Assembly (NCBI GenBank): GCA_016716965.1
Contig: JADJUP010000003.1
Span: 176,810-240,809 of the forward strand
DNA: 64,000 bases
From: Sulfuritalea sp.
Lineage (GTDB): Bacteria; Pseudomonadota; Gammaproteobacteria; Burkholderiales; Rhodocyclaceae
Direction of reading: 5' to 3'
Shown here piece after piece: positions 27,570 through 35,936 of the stretch. A program made the position numbers and the translations under genes. The stretch's first letter is position 1. Each line of letters opens with the position of its first letter. The notes beneath the pieces were generated by a model. The model was not told the DNA's origin. It made no database searches and saw only the letters and a list, made by a program, of their open reading frames with translations.

Positions 27570-27986
27570 TCAGGCAGCGACTACCTCGAAGCTGTGCGTG
27601 ATCTCGGCCGTATGGCCGAGCATGATCGACGCCGAGCAGTACTTTTCCGCCGAGAGCTTGACGGCACGCTCCACCGCATCCGGCTTCAGGTCTTTTCCCG
27701 TCACCAGGAAGTGCATGTTGATGCGGGTGAATACCTTGGGGTCCGATTCCGCCCGCGTGGCCTGCAGCTTTACTTCGCAGCCGCTGACGTCGTGGCGGCC
27801 CCGCTTCAGGATCAGCACGATATCAAAGGCGGTGCAGCCGCCGGTGCCGGCGAGCAGCAATTCCATGGGGCGTGGCGCCAGGTTGCGGCCGCCTGCCTCG
27901 GGGGCGCCGTCCATGCATACCATGTGACCGCTGCCGGTTTCGGCGACGAAGCTCATTCCTTCATGCCAGCGTACTGTGCATTCCAT
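27570..27986 (-). CDS. OsmC family protein
   Basis: 138 residues of the OsmC/Ohr fold, thiol-dependent peroxide handling or redox sensing. The family segments RPMELLLAGTGGCTAFDIV and AVKLSAEKYCSASIML carry the two conserved cysteines. The arrangement matches the YhfA-like OsmC subgroup rather than classic Ohr. Convergent with coq7, 8 bp apart. Confidence 0.88.
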   Translation of the reverse strand: MECTVRWHEGMSFVAETGSGHMVCMDGAPEAGGRNLAPRPMELLLAGTGGCTAFDIVLILKRGRHDVSGCEVKLQATRAESDPKVFTRINMHFLVTGKDLKPDAVERAVKLSAEKYCSASIMLGHTAEITHSFEVVAA

Positions 27987-28204
27987 TTCGGGACCCTTTC
28001 AAGCGCGAACCAGGGATTCTAGCCGGGCCACCGGAGCGCGATTGTGGCGGGGCAGCAAATTTCCTCCATAAGCCGTTTCCGGAGTCAAACTCCGGACCGC
28101 CATACATCTTTGGTTTTATCTGCTAAAAGGCGCAAATGCCCATATTTTTCAATAAAAACAAACACATTAAGTTTCAACTTGTTTCGCCGTGAAAAACAGG
28201 TTGC

Positions 28205-28375
28205 GCAGCGCACAAAAAATCCTTGCAATGCAGCAATGGCTATGCAAGAATTTGTTCAACGCGACGCAATTTGGCACTGAGAAATTCAGCGGCAATTTGT
28301 GTCTGACCCCCGTCTCCTCCACCCTCCTCCTTTGGTGTGGATTAAGCGCAACCCGACCCGGGTTGCGTTTTTTTT
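28205..28375 (+). ncRNA. Possible small RNA ending at an intrinsic terminator
   Basis: A classic terminator at 28347-28375 has no gene to terminate on the plus strand: coq7 ended nearly 800 bp earlier and osmC lies between in the opposite direction. A weak -35/-10 pair (TTGCAA at about 28222, AAGAAT 17 bp later) could start a transcript of roughly 100-150 nt. I do not recognise the RNA. The extent given is a guess. Confidence 0.25.
28347..28375 (+). terminator. Intrinsic terminator upstream of tRNA-Lys
   Basis: Stem CGCAACCC / GGGTTGCG with a 5-nt loop, followed by eight T residues. Confidence 0.85.
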
Positions 28376-28424
28376 CGTCGATTTCCGGGTGATCCGTGCA
28401 AACCGAGAGCCTGCAGTTGTTTGT

Positions 28425-28453
28425 TTGACACGGTGCACGAAGCTCTGTACGAT
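28425..28453 (+). promoter_or_regulatory. Sigma-70 promoter of the tRNA-Lys pair
   Basis: TTGACA (28425-28430), 17-bp spacer, TACGAT (28448-28453), then a GC-rich discriminator as in stringently controlled tRNA promoters. The first tRNA begins 18 bp downstream. Confidence 0.75.
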
Positions 28454-28470
28454 TCGCGCCCTTCTAGGCT

Positions 28471-28546
28471 GGGTCGGTAGCTCAGTCGGTAGAGCAGCGG
28501 ACTTTTAATCCGTTGGTCCCGAGTTCGAATCTCGGCCGACCCACCA
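28471..28546 (+). tRNA. tRNA-Lys (anticodon TTT)
   Basis: Full cloverleaf: acceptor GGGTCGG/CCGACCC, anticodon loop CTTTTAA giving TTT, T-arm GTTCGAATC and encoded CCA end. Confidence 0.97.
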
Positions 28547-28569
28547 CCGTAATATATAATTTGAAAATC

Positions 28570-28645
28570 GGGTTGTTAGCTCAGTTGGTAGAGCAGCGGA
28601 CTCTTAATCCGTAGGTCGAGTGTTCGAGCCACTCACAACCCACCA
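28570..28645 (+). tRNA. tRNA-Lys (anticodon CTT)
   Basis: Acceptor GGGTTGT/ACAACCC, anticodon loop CTCTTAA giving CTT, T-loop TTCGAGC, encoded CCA. Follows the first tRNA by 23 bp, probably one transcript. Confidence 0.95.
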
Positions 28646-28654
28646 GTATTCAAG

Positions 28655-28683
28655 CGGCTTCCAGCGATGGAGGCCGTTTTTTT
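28655..28683 (+). terminator. Intrinsic terminator of the tRNA-Lys transcript
   Basis: CGGCTTCC / GGAGGCCG stem (one G-T pair) with a 6-nt loop, followed by seven T residues. Confidence 0.85.
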
Positions 28684-28723
28684 GGCTGGCAGCAGAAACG
28701 CCGGGAATGAAATCAGTTTCCGA

Positions 28724-29800
28724 TCAATGCAGGCTGACCGCGAGGCCCACCAGCAGCAACAGCAGGCCACGTACCCCTCCCCAGCGCACGAGGCGGGCGC
28801 GCAGGGCGTCGTGCCAGGCACCTTGCGCGCCCGGACGCAGCCAGACCGGCAGAAGGTGCGATGCCGCGCCGCTCACCAGCGGCAGCAGGAATGCGATCAC
28901 GAAACCTGCCACGAGCGGACGCGCCGGCACCCATCCCGCGCCGTGGGCCGCGCCCAACACCAGCATGCCGAACAGCCCGAGTGCCGCAGTTGCCAGGGAT
29001 GGCGCCGCGCCATCGGCGCGCAACAGGGCGGCGCCAAAGCGCGATCGCCAAGCAGACAGCATGTGCAGCACGACGTAGCCGTAGAGTCCGCTACCGAGCA
29101 GTGCCAGCAGCGCGCCAAGCGCGGCTACTGACGCGGGGAGCAAAGAGGACACGCCGATCGAGATCAGCAGGGCGCCGCTCGCCGCCCACTTGAGGTCGGT
29201 TCGCAGGCGGGTGGCGACATCGGGGTCGGCCTGTCGCAGGGAGGTCGGCAGCAAGACCTGCAAGGTTCCCAATGCCGTCAGTCCGACGAAGCCGAGCAGG
29301 TTGGCGTGCAGGTGGAACAGGCGCAGGCCGCCGCGTTGGGCCGGAAACCAGGGCATCAGGATTACCGCCAGCAGGGCCAGGAGCAGGAATCCCAGGGCCG
29401 CCAGATACCAGTCCAGGCCGCGGTGGCGCGGACCGAACATGCGCCGCGCGCGGGCCAGCATCCAGCCGCCGAGCGACGCGGCGGCAAGCAGGGCGACAAG
29501 GGCGGCGATGCCCAGTCCTGTCGGCGAAAAACTCGTTGCGAATATGCCGACTGCCAGCGCTCCGCCGGCCCAGGCCAGCATGGGCGGTCCCCATGCGGCG
29601 AGGGCGGGCGGGGAACTGCGTGTCAGCACCGGAACGAAGTAGCCCATCGCCGCAAGGATCAGCGGCATCACGCCCAGGGCAAAGGCCAGATGGGCGGCAA
29701 GTTGCGGCGAGCCCCGTTCCGCGACCAGCAATATGCCGGAACTCACCAGTGCGATCAGCGCGGCGATGGCCAGCAGGGGCAGGAGGGTGAGCCGGGGCAT
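28724..29800 (-). CDS. Polytopic membrane protein, NnrS/heme-copper-like
   Basis: 358 residues, about ten hydrophobic segments. Conserved-looking histidines sit inside helices (QLAAHLAFALGVMPLILAAM near the start; GLRLFHLHANLLGFVGLTAL in the middle; LGAAHGAGWV later), as in NnrS and related heme/copper membrane proteins. I am not certain of the family. The ATG at 29800 is preferred over the upstream 29833. Faces the tRNA terminator. Confidence 0.6.
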   Translation of the reverse strand: MPRLTLLPLLAIAALIALVSSGILLVAERGSPQLAAHLAFALGVMPLILAAMGYFVPVLTRSSPPALAAWGPPMLAWAGGALAVGIFATSFSPTGLGIAALVALLAAASLGGWMLARARRMFGPRHRGLDWYLAALGFLLLALLAVILMPWFPAQRGGLRLFHLHANLLGFVGLTALGTLQVLLPTSLRQADPDVATRLRTDLKWAASGALLISIGVSSLLPASVAALGALLALLGSGLYGYVVLHMLSAWRSRFGAALLRADGAAPSLATAALGLFGMLVLGAAHGAGWVPARPLVAGFVIAFLLPLVSGAASHLLPVWLRPGAQGAWHDALRARLVRWGGVRGLLLLLVGLAVSLH

Positions 29801-29924
29801 GCGTCGATTGTAATGGCCGTGGCCGCATGCCACACTCGCGCCCCATGTCCGCTACCCCATCCCGCGCGCCGGCATCGTTCTGCTCGGCCTGCTCTCCCTT
29901 GGCTGGGGCCTCAACTGGCCGATC

Positions 29925-30734
29925 ATGAAGGTCGTGATCACCGAACTGCCGCGCCTGACCTTCCGCGGCGACAGCATCCTGCTCGCATCGGTCGGGCTGT
30001 TCGGCATCGCATGGTTTTCCGGGCAATCCCTGAAAGTGCCGGCCGGACGCTGGCGCCAGTTGCTGGCCATGGCCGCCTGCAACATCACCGGCTGGAACAT
30101 CTTTGCCATCTACGGCGTCAGCCTGCTGCCGTCGGGACGCGCGGCCATCCTCGGCTACACCATGCCGATCTGGAGCGCGCTGCTTTCGGTCTGGTTCCTC
30201 CATGAACCGCTCAATCGCCGCCGGCTGGCCGGCCTCGCGCTCGGCATGGGTGGCATGGCGCTGCTGCTGGCCGCAGAGTTCGAAAAGCTCGGCAGCGCGC
30301 CGATCGGAGTGGTCCTGATGCTGGTCGCGGCGATCTTCTGGGCCGGCGGGCTGGTGATCTACAAACGCAGCCCCTTGCCCATGCCCATCACCTCGCTGAC
30401 GGCCTGGCAAACATTGCTCGGCGGCCTTCCCGTCGCGCTTTCCGGCCATTTCCTGGAGAACGTCCACTGGGACGCATTGACCTTCTGGCCATTGTTCGGC
30501 TTCTGGTACAACGTCTTCATCGCCCTGCTGTTCTGCTACTGGGCCTGGAACAAGCTGGTGCAGATGGTTCCCGCATCCGTGTCGTCGCTCGGCTCCCTGA
30601 TCGTGCCGGTGGTCGGCGGGTTCAGCGGCATGGTGATACTCGGCGAAACGCCGCGCTGGCAGGATTACGCCGCACTGGCGCTGGTGCTGACCGCGATCGC
30701 AACGGTGCTGCTGCCGCCACGGGCAGCCGTTTGA
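29925..30734 (+). CDS. EamA/DMT family permease, N-terminus probably frame-shifted
   Basis: Ten-helix drug/metabolite transporter-type exporter; two EamA repeats are visible (GLFGIAWFSGQSL...; LMLVAAIFWAGGLVIYK...). The first ATG in this frame (29925) cuts off a coding-like first helix, GIVLLGLLSLGWGLNWPI, which is open just upstream without a start codon. A proper ATG with plausible N-terminus (MSATPSR) lies at 29845 in another frame. One missing base near 29865, in CGCGCGCC, would join them. So the real gene probably begins at 29845 with either a true frameshift or a sequence error. Confidence 0.75.
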   Translation: MKVVITELPRLTFRGDSILLASVGLFGIAWFSGQSLKVPAGRWRQLLAMAACNITGWNIFAIYGVSLLPSGRAAILGYTMPIWSALLSVWFLHEPLNRRRLAGLALGMGGMALLLAAEFEKLGSAPIGVVLMLVAAIFWAGGLVIYKRSPLPMPITSLTAWQTLLGGLPVALSGHFLENVHWDALTFWPLFGFWYNVFIALLFCYWAWNKLVQMVPASVSSLGSLIVPVVGGFSGMVILGETPRWQDYAALALVLTAIATVLLPPRAAV

Positions 30735-30778
30735 GCGAGCGCAAGTCGCGGCCAGCCGGTTTCGGGCACAATTGGCCC

Positions 30779-31378
30779 ATGCTCAATGTTTCGGGTCTTG
30801 CCTGTTCGCGCGGTGAACGCCGCCTGTTCGCCGACGTCGGCTTCTCGCTCGATGCAGGTGAGTGGCTGCACGTGCAGGGTGAAAACGGTGCCGGCAAGAC
30901 CAGCCTGATGCGCCTGCTGGTGGGCCTTTCCCCGGCCGATGCCGGGGAAATCCGCTGGCGCGGCGAAGCGACGCCCTGCCTCGAATTCCGCCGCGACCTG
31001 ATTTACCTGGGGCACCATGCCGCCGTCAAGGAGGACCTGACGCCGCTGGAAAACCTGCGCCTGTCGGCGGCACTGGACGGCATCGGGCTCGACGAGCGCG
31101 CCGCGCTGGCCGCACTGATCCGCCTGGGCCTGCGTGGTCGCGAAGACCTGCCGGTGCGCGTGCTTTCCGCCGGGCAGAAGCGCCGCGTGCTGCTGGCCCG
31201 CCTGCTGACGCGCCCGGCGGTGCTGTGGGTGCTCGACGAAGCGTTCAACGCGCTCGACGTCGCCGCGGTGAAACTGCTCGGCGAATTGATTGCGGAGCAC
31301 CTGGCAAAGGGCGGCATGGCCGTCCTCACCAGCCACCAGCCGCTGCCCGTGCCGGGCGGCAGGACGCTGGTGTTGTGA
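30779..31378 (+). CDS. ccmA: Cytochrome c biogenesis ATP-binding protein CcmA
   Basis: ATPase of the CcmAB(CD) complex that drives release of holo-CcmE. 199 residues: Walker A GENGAGKTS, signature LSAGQKRRV, Walker B VLWVLDEAFNALD. The ATG at 30779 matches the family start (MLNVSGLACSRGERRLF). First gene of ccmABCDEFHI, each overlapping or nearly touching the next. Confidence 0.95.
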   Translation: MLNVSGLACSRGERRLFADVGFSLDAGEWLHVQGENGAGKTSLMRLLVGLSPADAGEIRWRGEATPCLEFRRDLIYLGHHAAVKEDLTPLENLRLSAALDGIGLDERAALAALIRLGLRGREDLPVRVLSAGQKRRVLLARLLTRPAVLWVLDEAFNALDVAAVKLLGELIAEHLAKGGMAVLTSHQPLPVPGGRTLVL

Positions 31379-32040
31379 GCGCTTTTCTCGCCACGGTTCG
31401 TCGCGACCTGCTGCTCGCCTTGCGCCGCAAGAGCGAGGTGCTGACCGCCGTGTTCTTCTTCGTCATCGTCACCAGCCTGTTTCCGCTCGGCATCGGGCCG
31501 GAACCGGTGCTGCTGAAGAAGATCGCTCCCGGCATCCTCTGGGTCGCCGCGCTGCTGGCGACGCTGCTGGGCCTGCCCCGTTTGTTCGCCGCCGACCATG
31601 GCGACGGCACGCTGGAGCAGATGGCGCTCTCGCCCTCGCCCTTGGGCATGCTGGTTGCAGGTAAAATACTGGCCCACTGGCTGCTGTGCGGCCTGCCGCT
31701 GGTCCTGCTGGCGCCGGTTCTGGGTCTGCAGTTTGATCTCGATCCATCAGCCCTCGGCATCCTGACCCTGGCGCTACTGCTGGGAACGCCCCTGCTGTCG
31801 CTGATCGGCGCGATCGGCGCGGCGTTGACGCTGGGGGTGCGAGGGGGCGGCGTGCTGCTTGCGCTGCTGGTGTTGCCGCTTTACATTCCGGCGCTGATTT
31901 TCGGGGCCGGCGCGGTGGAAGCCCATATTGCCGGTCTCGGCGCGGGCGGACACCTGTCCCTGCTGGCAGCGATGCTGGCCTTGGCCGTATTTTTCGCGCC
32001 GTGGGCGACCACGGCAGCGTTGAGGATAGCGTTGGAGTGA
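31375..32040 (+). CDS. ccmB: Heme exporter permease CcmB
   Basis: 221-residue six-helix membrane partner of CcmA. Starts with a GTG overlapping the ccmA stop (GTGA). Family segments RRDLLLALRRKSEVLTAVFFF, GILWVAALLATLLGLPRLF and the LEQMALSP loop are visible. Confidence 0.95.
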   Translation: MSAFLATVRRDLLLALRRKSEVLTAVFFFVIVTSLFPLGIGPEPVLLKKIAPGILWVAALLATLLGLPRLFAADHGDGTLEQMALSPSPLGMLVAGKILAHWLLCGLPLVLLAPVLGLQFDLDPSALGILTLALLLGTPLLSLIGAIGAALTLGVRGGGVLLALLVLPLYIPALIFGAGAVEAHIAGLGAGGHLSLLAAMLALAVFFAPWATTAALRIALE

Positions 32041-32777
32041 GACAGTCGATCGTTCATTGGTTCAAGTTCGCCAGCCCGCAGAGCTTTTATCCGCTGGCCG
32101 GGCGGATGATTCCGTGGTTCTGGGCCGCCGCCGCGATCTTCGGCGTCGCCGGTCTGTGGATCTCGTTCTTCGTGGCGCCGACCGATGCGCAGCAGGGCGA
32201 GGGCTACCGCATCATCTTCGTCCATGTGCCGGCATCGTGGATGTCGATGTTCATCTACCTGGTGATGGCCTTCTGGGCCGGCCTCGGCCTTGCGCTCAAC
32301 ACGCGGGTCTCGGGCATGATGGCGCAGGCGCTGGCGCCCACCGGCGCGCTGATGGCGGCACTCTCGCTACTGACCGGGGCGTTGTGGGGCAAGCCCATGT
32401 GGGGCGCATGGTGGGTGTGGGACGCGCGCCTGACGTCCGAACTGATCCTGTTCTTCCTCTACCTCGGCTTCATGGCGTTGCAGGCGGCGATCGACGATCC
32501 GCGGCGTGCCGACAAGGCCGGCGCGATCCTCGCGCTGGTCGGCGTGGTGAATATCCCCATCATCTATTTCTCGGTGAAATGGTGGAACACGCTGCACCAG
32601 GGCTCCACCATCAACCTCAACAAGGCGCCCTCGATGGCGCAGACCATGCTCTGGGGCATGCTGCTGATGGCGCTGGCCTTCTGGATGTATTCGATCGCCG
32701 TGGCGCTGATGCGGGTGCGCGCGATCATCCTCGAACGCGAGCGGCACACGGAATGGGTGAAGCATGCAGTGGAATAG
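32037..32777 (+). CDS. ccmC: Heme handling protein CcmC
   Basis: 246 residues, six membrane helices; attaches heme to CcmE. The tryptophan-rich heme-binding motif WGAWWVWDARLTSELILFFLY and periplasmic histidines (FVHVPASW, NTLHQGS) are present. GTG start at 32037 overlaps the ccmB stop. Confidence 0.95.
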   Translation: MRQSIVHWFKFASPQSFYPLAGRMIPWFWAAAAIFGVAGLWISFFVAPTDAQQGEGYRIIFVHVPASWMSMFIYLVMAFWAGLGLALNTRVSGMMAQALAPTGALMAALSLLTGALWGKPMWGAWWVWDARLTSELILFFLYLGFMALQAAIDDPRRADKAGAILALVGVVNIPIIYFSVKWWNTLHQGSTINLNKAPSMAQTMLWGMLLMALAFWMYSIAVALMRVRAIILERERHTEWVKHAVE

Positions 32778-32958
32778 CGTCGGCGAGTTTTTCGCCATGG
32801 GCGGTTATGCGCTTTACGTCTGGGGCAGCTTTGGTGCTTGCGCCGTGCTGATGATTGCGGAACCTTTCCTGGCCCGGCGACGTCTTAGCGAGGTTCGCAA
32901 GATCCTGGCCCGCGAACGCCTCGCCGACGAACTCGACCTGCAACAAAAAAATCAATGA
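32764..32958 (+). CDS. ccmD: Heme exporter subunit CcmD
   Basis: 64-residue single-span protein needed to release holo-CcmE. Typical FFAMGGYALYVWGSFGACAVLM helix followed by a basic tail. Overlaps ccmC by 14 bp and ccmE by 4 bp. Confidence 0.93.
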   Translation: MQWNSVGEFFAMGGYALYVWGSFGACAVLMIAEPFLARRRLSEVRKILARERLADELDLQQKNQ

Positions 32959-33407
32959 AACCGAGACAGAAACGCATTGCCCTGATCGTGGGCGGACTGG
33001 CTTCGCTGGCGCTCGCTGCGGTGCTGACGCTGAACGCGCTGGACAGCAACATCGCCCTGTACGTGACACCCTCCGAGGTCGCCGCCGGCAAGGCGCCGCA
33101 GGGCAAGGCATTCCGCATCGGCGGCATGGTCAAGGAAGGGTCGGTCAAGCGCCAGAACATGACCGTGCATTTCGTCGTCACCGATACCGCCAAGGACATT
33201 CCCGTCGCTTACACCGGCATCCTTCCGGACCTGTTCAAGGAAGGCAAGGGGGCGGTCATCCAGGGCCGATTGGGCGGCGACGGCGTCTTCGCCGCCTCCG
33301 AAGTGCTGGCCAAGCATGACGAGAACTACATGCCTCCCGAGGCGCAGCACGCGGTAGAGCAGGCGCAGAAGGCGCAGAAGACCCTGGGCGCATCGCCCAA
33401 CAAATGA
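32955..33407 (+). CDS. ccmE: Heme chaperone CcmE
   Basis: 150 residues with an N-terminal anchor. The heme-binding histidine is H121 in VLAKHDENYMPPE; the beta-barrel segments FRIGGMVKEGSV and GILPDLFKEGKG are standard. Confidence 0.97.
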   Translation: MKPRQKRIALIVGGLASLALAAVLTLNALDSNIALYVTPSEVAAGKAPQGKAFRIGGMVKEGSVKRQNMTVHFVVTDTAKDIPVAYTGILPDLFKEGKGAVIQGRLGGDGVFAASEVLAKHDENYMPPEAQHAVEQAQKAQKTLGASPNK

Positions 33408-33531
33408 TTGCAGGCGCGGCTTCGGCCCTCTTCCCGTCGGGCGCCGGGAGAAACGGCCCGCAAGGCGGCGCGGGCCGCCGCCACCGACACGCCTCGCCGG
33501 CTTCCGGCGCGCAACCAACCAGGCACAGAAC

Positions 33532-35475
33532 ATGACTCCCGAAATCGGACACTTCGCACTCATCCTGGCTTTTGTCATTTCAATCGCGCAAGGCGTGTTG
33601 CCCCTGCTCGGCGCCCAGCGAGGCCAGGCGCAATGGGTGGCGCTGGCGCGCCCGGCGGCGCAAACGCAGTTCCTGCTGATCGCGGTGGCATTCGTTTGCC
33701 TCGCGCAAAGCTTCCTGGCCAATGACTTTTCGGTGGCCTATGTCGCCAACCACTCCAATACGCAACTTCCCACGCTGTATCGCTTCTCGGCGGTATGGGG
33801 CGGCCATGAAGGCTCGCTGCTGCTCTGGGTGTTCATGCTGGCCGGATGGGGCGCGGCAGTGTCGCTGGCCTCGCGCCAACTGCCGGAAATCATGGTGGCG
33901 CGCGTGCTGGCGGTGTTGGGCCTGGTCGGCATCGGCCTGCTGGCCTTCATCCTGTTTACCTCGAACCCCTTCGATCGCATGCTGCCGGCCGCCGCCGAAG
34001 GCCGCGACCTCAATCCCCTGCTGCAGGACCCCGGGCTGGTGTTCCATCCGCCGATGCTCTACATGGGTTACGTCGGGTTCTCGGTCGCCTTCGCCTTTGC
34101 CATTGCGGCGCTGATCTCGGGGCGCCTCGATGCGGCCTGGGCGCGCTGGTCGCGGCCGTGGACCACGGCGGCCTGGGTCTTCCTCACGCTCGGCATCGCG
34201 CTGGGCAGCTGGTGGGCCTACTACGAACTGGGCTGGGGCGGCTGGTGGTTCTGGGACCCGGTGGAGAACGCTTCCTTCATGCCCTGGCTGGTCGGCACCG
34301 CGCTGATCCATTCGCTGGCGGTCACGGAAAAGCGCGGCGCCTTCAAGAACTGGACCGTGCTGCTGGCGATCGCGGCGTTCTCGCTGTCGCTGCTGGGCAC
34401 CTTCCTCGTTCGCTCCGGCGTGCTGACCTCGGTGCACGCCTTTGCCACCGACCCGCGGCGCGGCATCTTCATTCTGGCCCTGCTGGTGATCGTCGTCGGC
34501 AGCTCGCTGGTGCTGTTCGCCTGGCGCGCGCCGAAGGTCGCCGCCGGCGGCAATTTCGCCGTGGTCTCGCGCGAAACCATGCTGCTGATGAACAACGTGC
34601 TGCTGGTGGTGGCCACCGGCAGTGTGCTGCTGGGCACCTTGTACCCGCTGCTGATCGACGCGCTCGGCATGGGCAAGCTGTCGGTCGGGCCACCCTATTT
34701 CAATGCCGTGTTCGTGCCGGTCATGGTGCCCCTGCTGCTGCTGATGGCGGTCGGCCCCCTGGCGCACTGGAAGCACGCCGACCTCAAGGCGATCGCGCGC
34801 CGCCTGCGCGTCAGCATGGTGCTGGCGGTCATTGCCGGCATCGCGCTGCCGCTGATGATGGGCGCATGGACGCCGCTCACCGCGATGAGCTCCCTGCTGG
34901 CGGTGTGGATCGCCGCCAGCGGCGTGTTCCAGATCATGGACCGGATGAAGGCGGGCAAGCCTGCCGCCGCCTTCTGGGGCATGCAGATCGCCCACCTCGG
35001 GATTGCCGTATTCGTCATCGGCGTCGCCATGGTCGGCGGCTACCAGGAAGAGAAGGACGTGCGCATGGAGCCGGGCGACACGGTCAAGGTCGGCGGCTAC
35101 GATTTCCGCCTGATCGGGGTCAAGATGGCGCCCGGACCCAACTATCGGGCGTCGGTCGGCACCGTCGAGTTGTCCAAGGATGGCAAGGTGTTGAAGACCA
35201 TGCATCCTGAGAAGCGCCAGTATTTCTCCTCGCAGATGCCGATGACCGAAGCTGCGATCGACGCCGGGTTTACCCGCGACGTGTATGTCTCGCTCGGTGA
35301 GCCGCTCGACAATACCGGCGCCTGGAGCGTGCGGGTCTATTACAAGCCCTTCGTCGACTGGATCTGGGGCGGCTGCCTGCTGATGGGCCTCGGCGGCCTG
35401 GTCGCCATGCTCGACCGCCGTTACCGCCTGCGCGTCCGTGCGCCGTCGACACTGCCCGGCGGAGTGCCGGCATGA
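33532..35475 (+). CDS. ccmF: Cytochrome c heme lyase CcmF
   Basis: 647 residues, about fifteen membrane helices. The WWD signature GWGGWWFWDPVENASF and periplasmic histidines (NHSNTQLP, VTEKRGAF, HAFATDP) are present. It ligates heme to apocytochromes with CcmH/I. Its stop overlaps ccmH by 4 bp. The 124-bp gap before it is GC-rich and holds no gene. Confidence 0.97.
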   Translation: MTPEIGHFALILAFVISIAQGVLPLLGAQRGQAQWVALARPAAQTQFLLIAVAFVCLAQSFLANDFSVAYVANHSNTQLPTLYRFSAVWGGHEGSLLLWVFMLAGWGAAVSLASRQLPEIMVARVLAVLGLVGIGLLAFILFTSNPFDRMLPAAAEGRDLNPLLQDPGLVFHPPMLYMGYVGFSVAFAFAIAALISGRLDAAWARWSRPWTTAAWVFLTLGIALGSWWAYYELGWGGWWFWDPVENASFMPWLVGTALIHSLAVTEKRGAFKNWTVLLAIAAFSLSLLGTFLVRSGVLTSVHAFATDPRRGIFILALLVIVVGSSLVLFAWRAPKVAAGGNFAVVSRETMLLMNNVLLVVATGSVLLGTLYPLLIDALGMGKLSVGPPYFNAVFVPVMVPLLLLMAVGPLAHWKHADLKAIARRLRVSMVLAVIAGIALPLMMGAWTPLTAMSSLLAVWIAASGVFQIMDRMKAGKPAAAFWGMQIAHLGIAVFVIGVAMVGGYQEEKDVRMEPGDTVKVGGYDFRLIGVKMAPGPNYRASVGTVELSKDGKVLKTMHPEKRQYFSSQMPMTEAAIDAGFTRDVYVSLGEPLDNTGAWSVRVYYKPFVDWIWGGCLLMGLGGLVAMLDRRYRLRVRAPSTLPGGVPA

Positions 35476-35936
35476 AGCTGCGCACCCTGCTGTTCTGTTG
35501 CGGCCTGCTGTTCGCCGGCATGGCGCAGGCGAAGGAGGCGGCGCCGATGGCTGCCGACGTCGAGGTCGAAAAGCGCATGGTGGCCATCAGCGAGGAACTG
35601 CGCTGCCTGGTCTGCCAGAACGAGTCCCTGTCCGGGTCGCACGCCGAACTGGCGCAGGACCTGCGTCGCGAGATTCGCAGCATGATCGCCGCCGGCAAGA
35701 CCGACAAGGAGATCCTCGACTTCATGGTCGATCGCTACGGCGATTTCGTGCGCTACCGGCCGCCGATCAAGCCCACCACCTGGCTCTTGTGGGGCGGACC
35801 CTTCCTGTTGCTCGGCGGCGGAGTCGCCGCGCTGATCGCATTCCTGCGGCGCCGCGCCAGGGAGAGCGCAGCCCCCGCGCTTTCCGACGAGGAACGCCGC
35901 CGCGCCGAAGCCCTGCTGGACAAAACCAACTCATGA
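35472..35936 (+). CDS. ccmH: Cytochrome c maturation protein CcmH
   Basis: 154 residues: signal peptide, redox motif LRCLVCQN, then a membrane helix (WLLWGGPFLLLGGGVAALIAF). It reduces or presents the CxxCH of apocytochromes. It follows ccmF directly; the usual thioredoxin-like gene ccmG/dsbE is not between them. Overlaps ccmI by ATGA. Confidence 0.95.
   Translation: MKLRTLLFCCGLLFAGMAQAKEAAPMAADVEVEKRMVAISEELRCLVCQNESLSGSHAELAQDLRREIRSMIAAGKTDKEILDFMVDRYGDFVRYRPPIKPTTWLLWGGPFLLLGGGVAALIAFLRRRARESAAPALSDEERRRAEALLDKTNS

Larger units (their letters stand above)
27987..28470. other. AT-rich intergenic region before tRNA-Lys genes
   Basis: No protein gene is supported. The stretch 28100-28300 is clearly more AT-rich than the surroundings. 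It holds a small hairpin (TCCGGAGT-CAA-ACTCCGGA, 28078-28096), a strong terminator at 28347-28375 and the tRNA promoter at 28425-28453. Confidence 0.6.
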
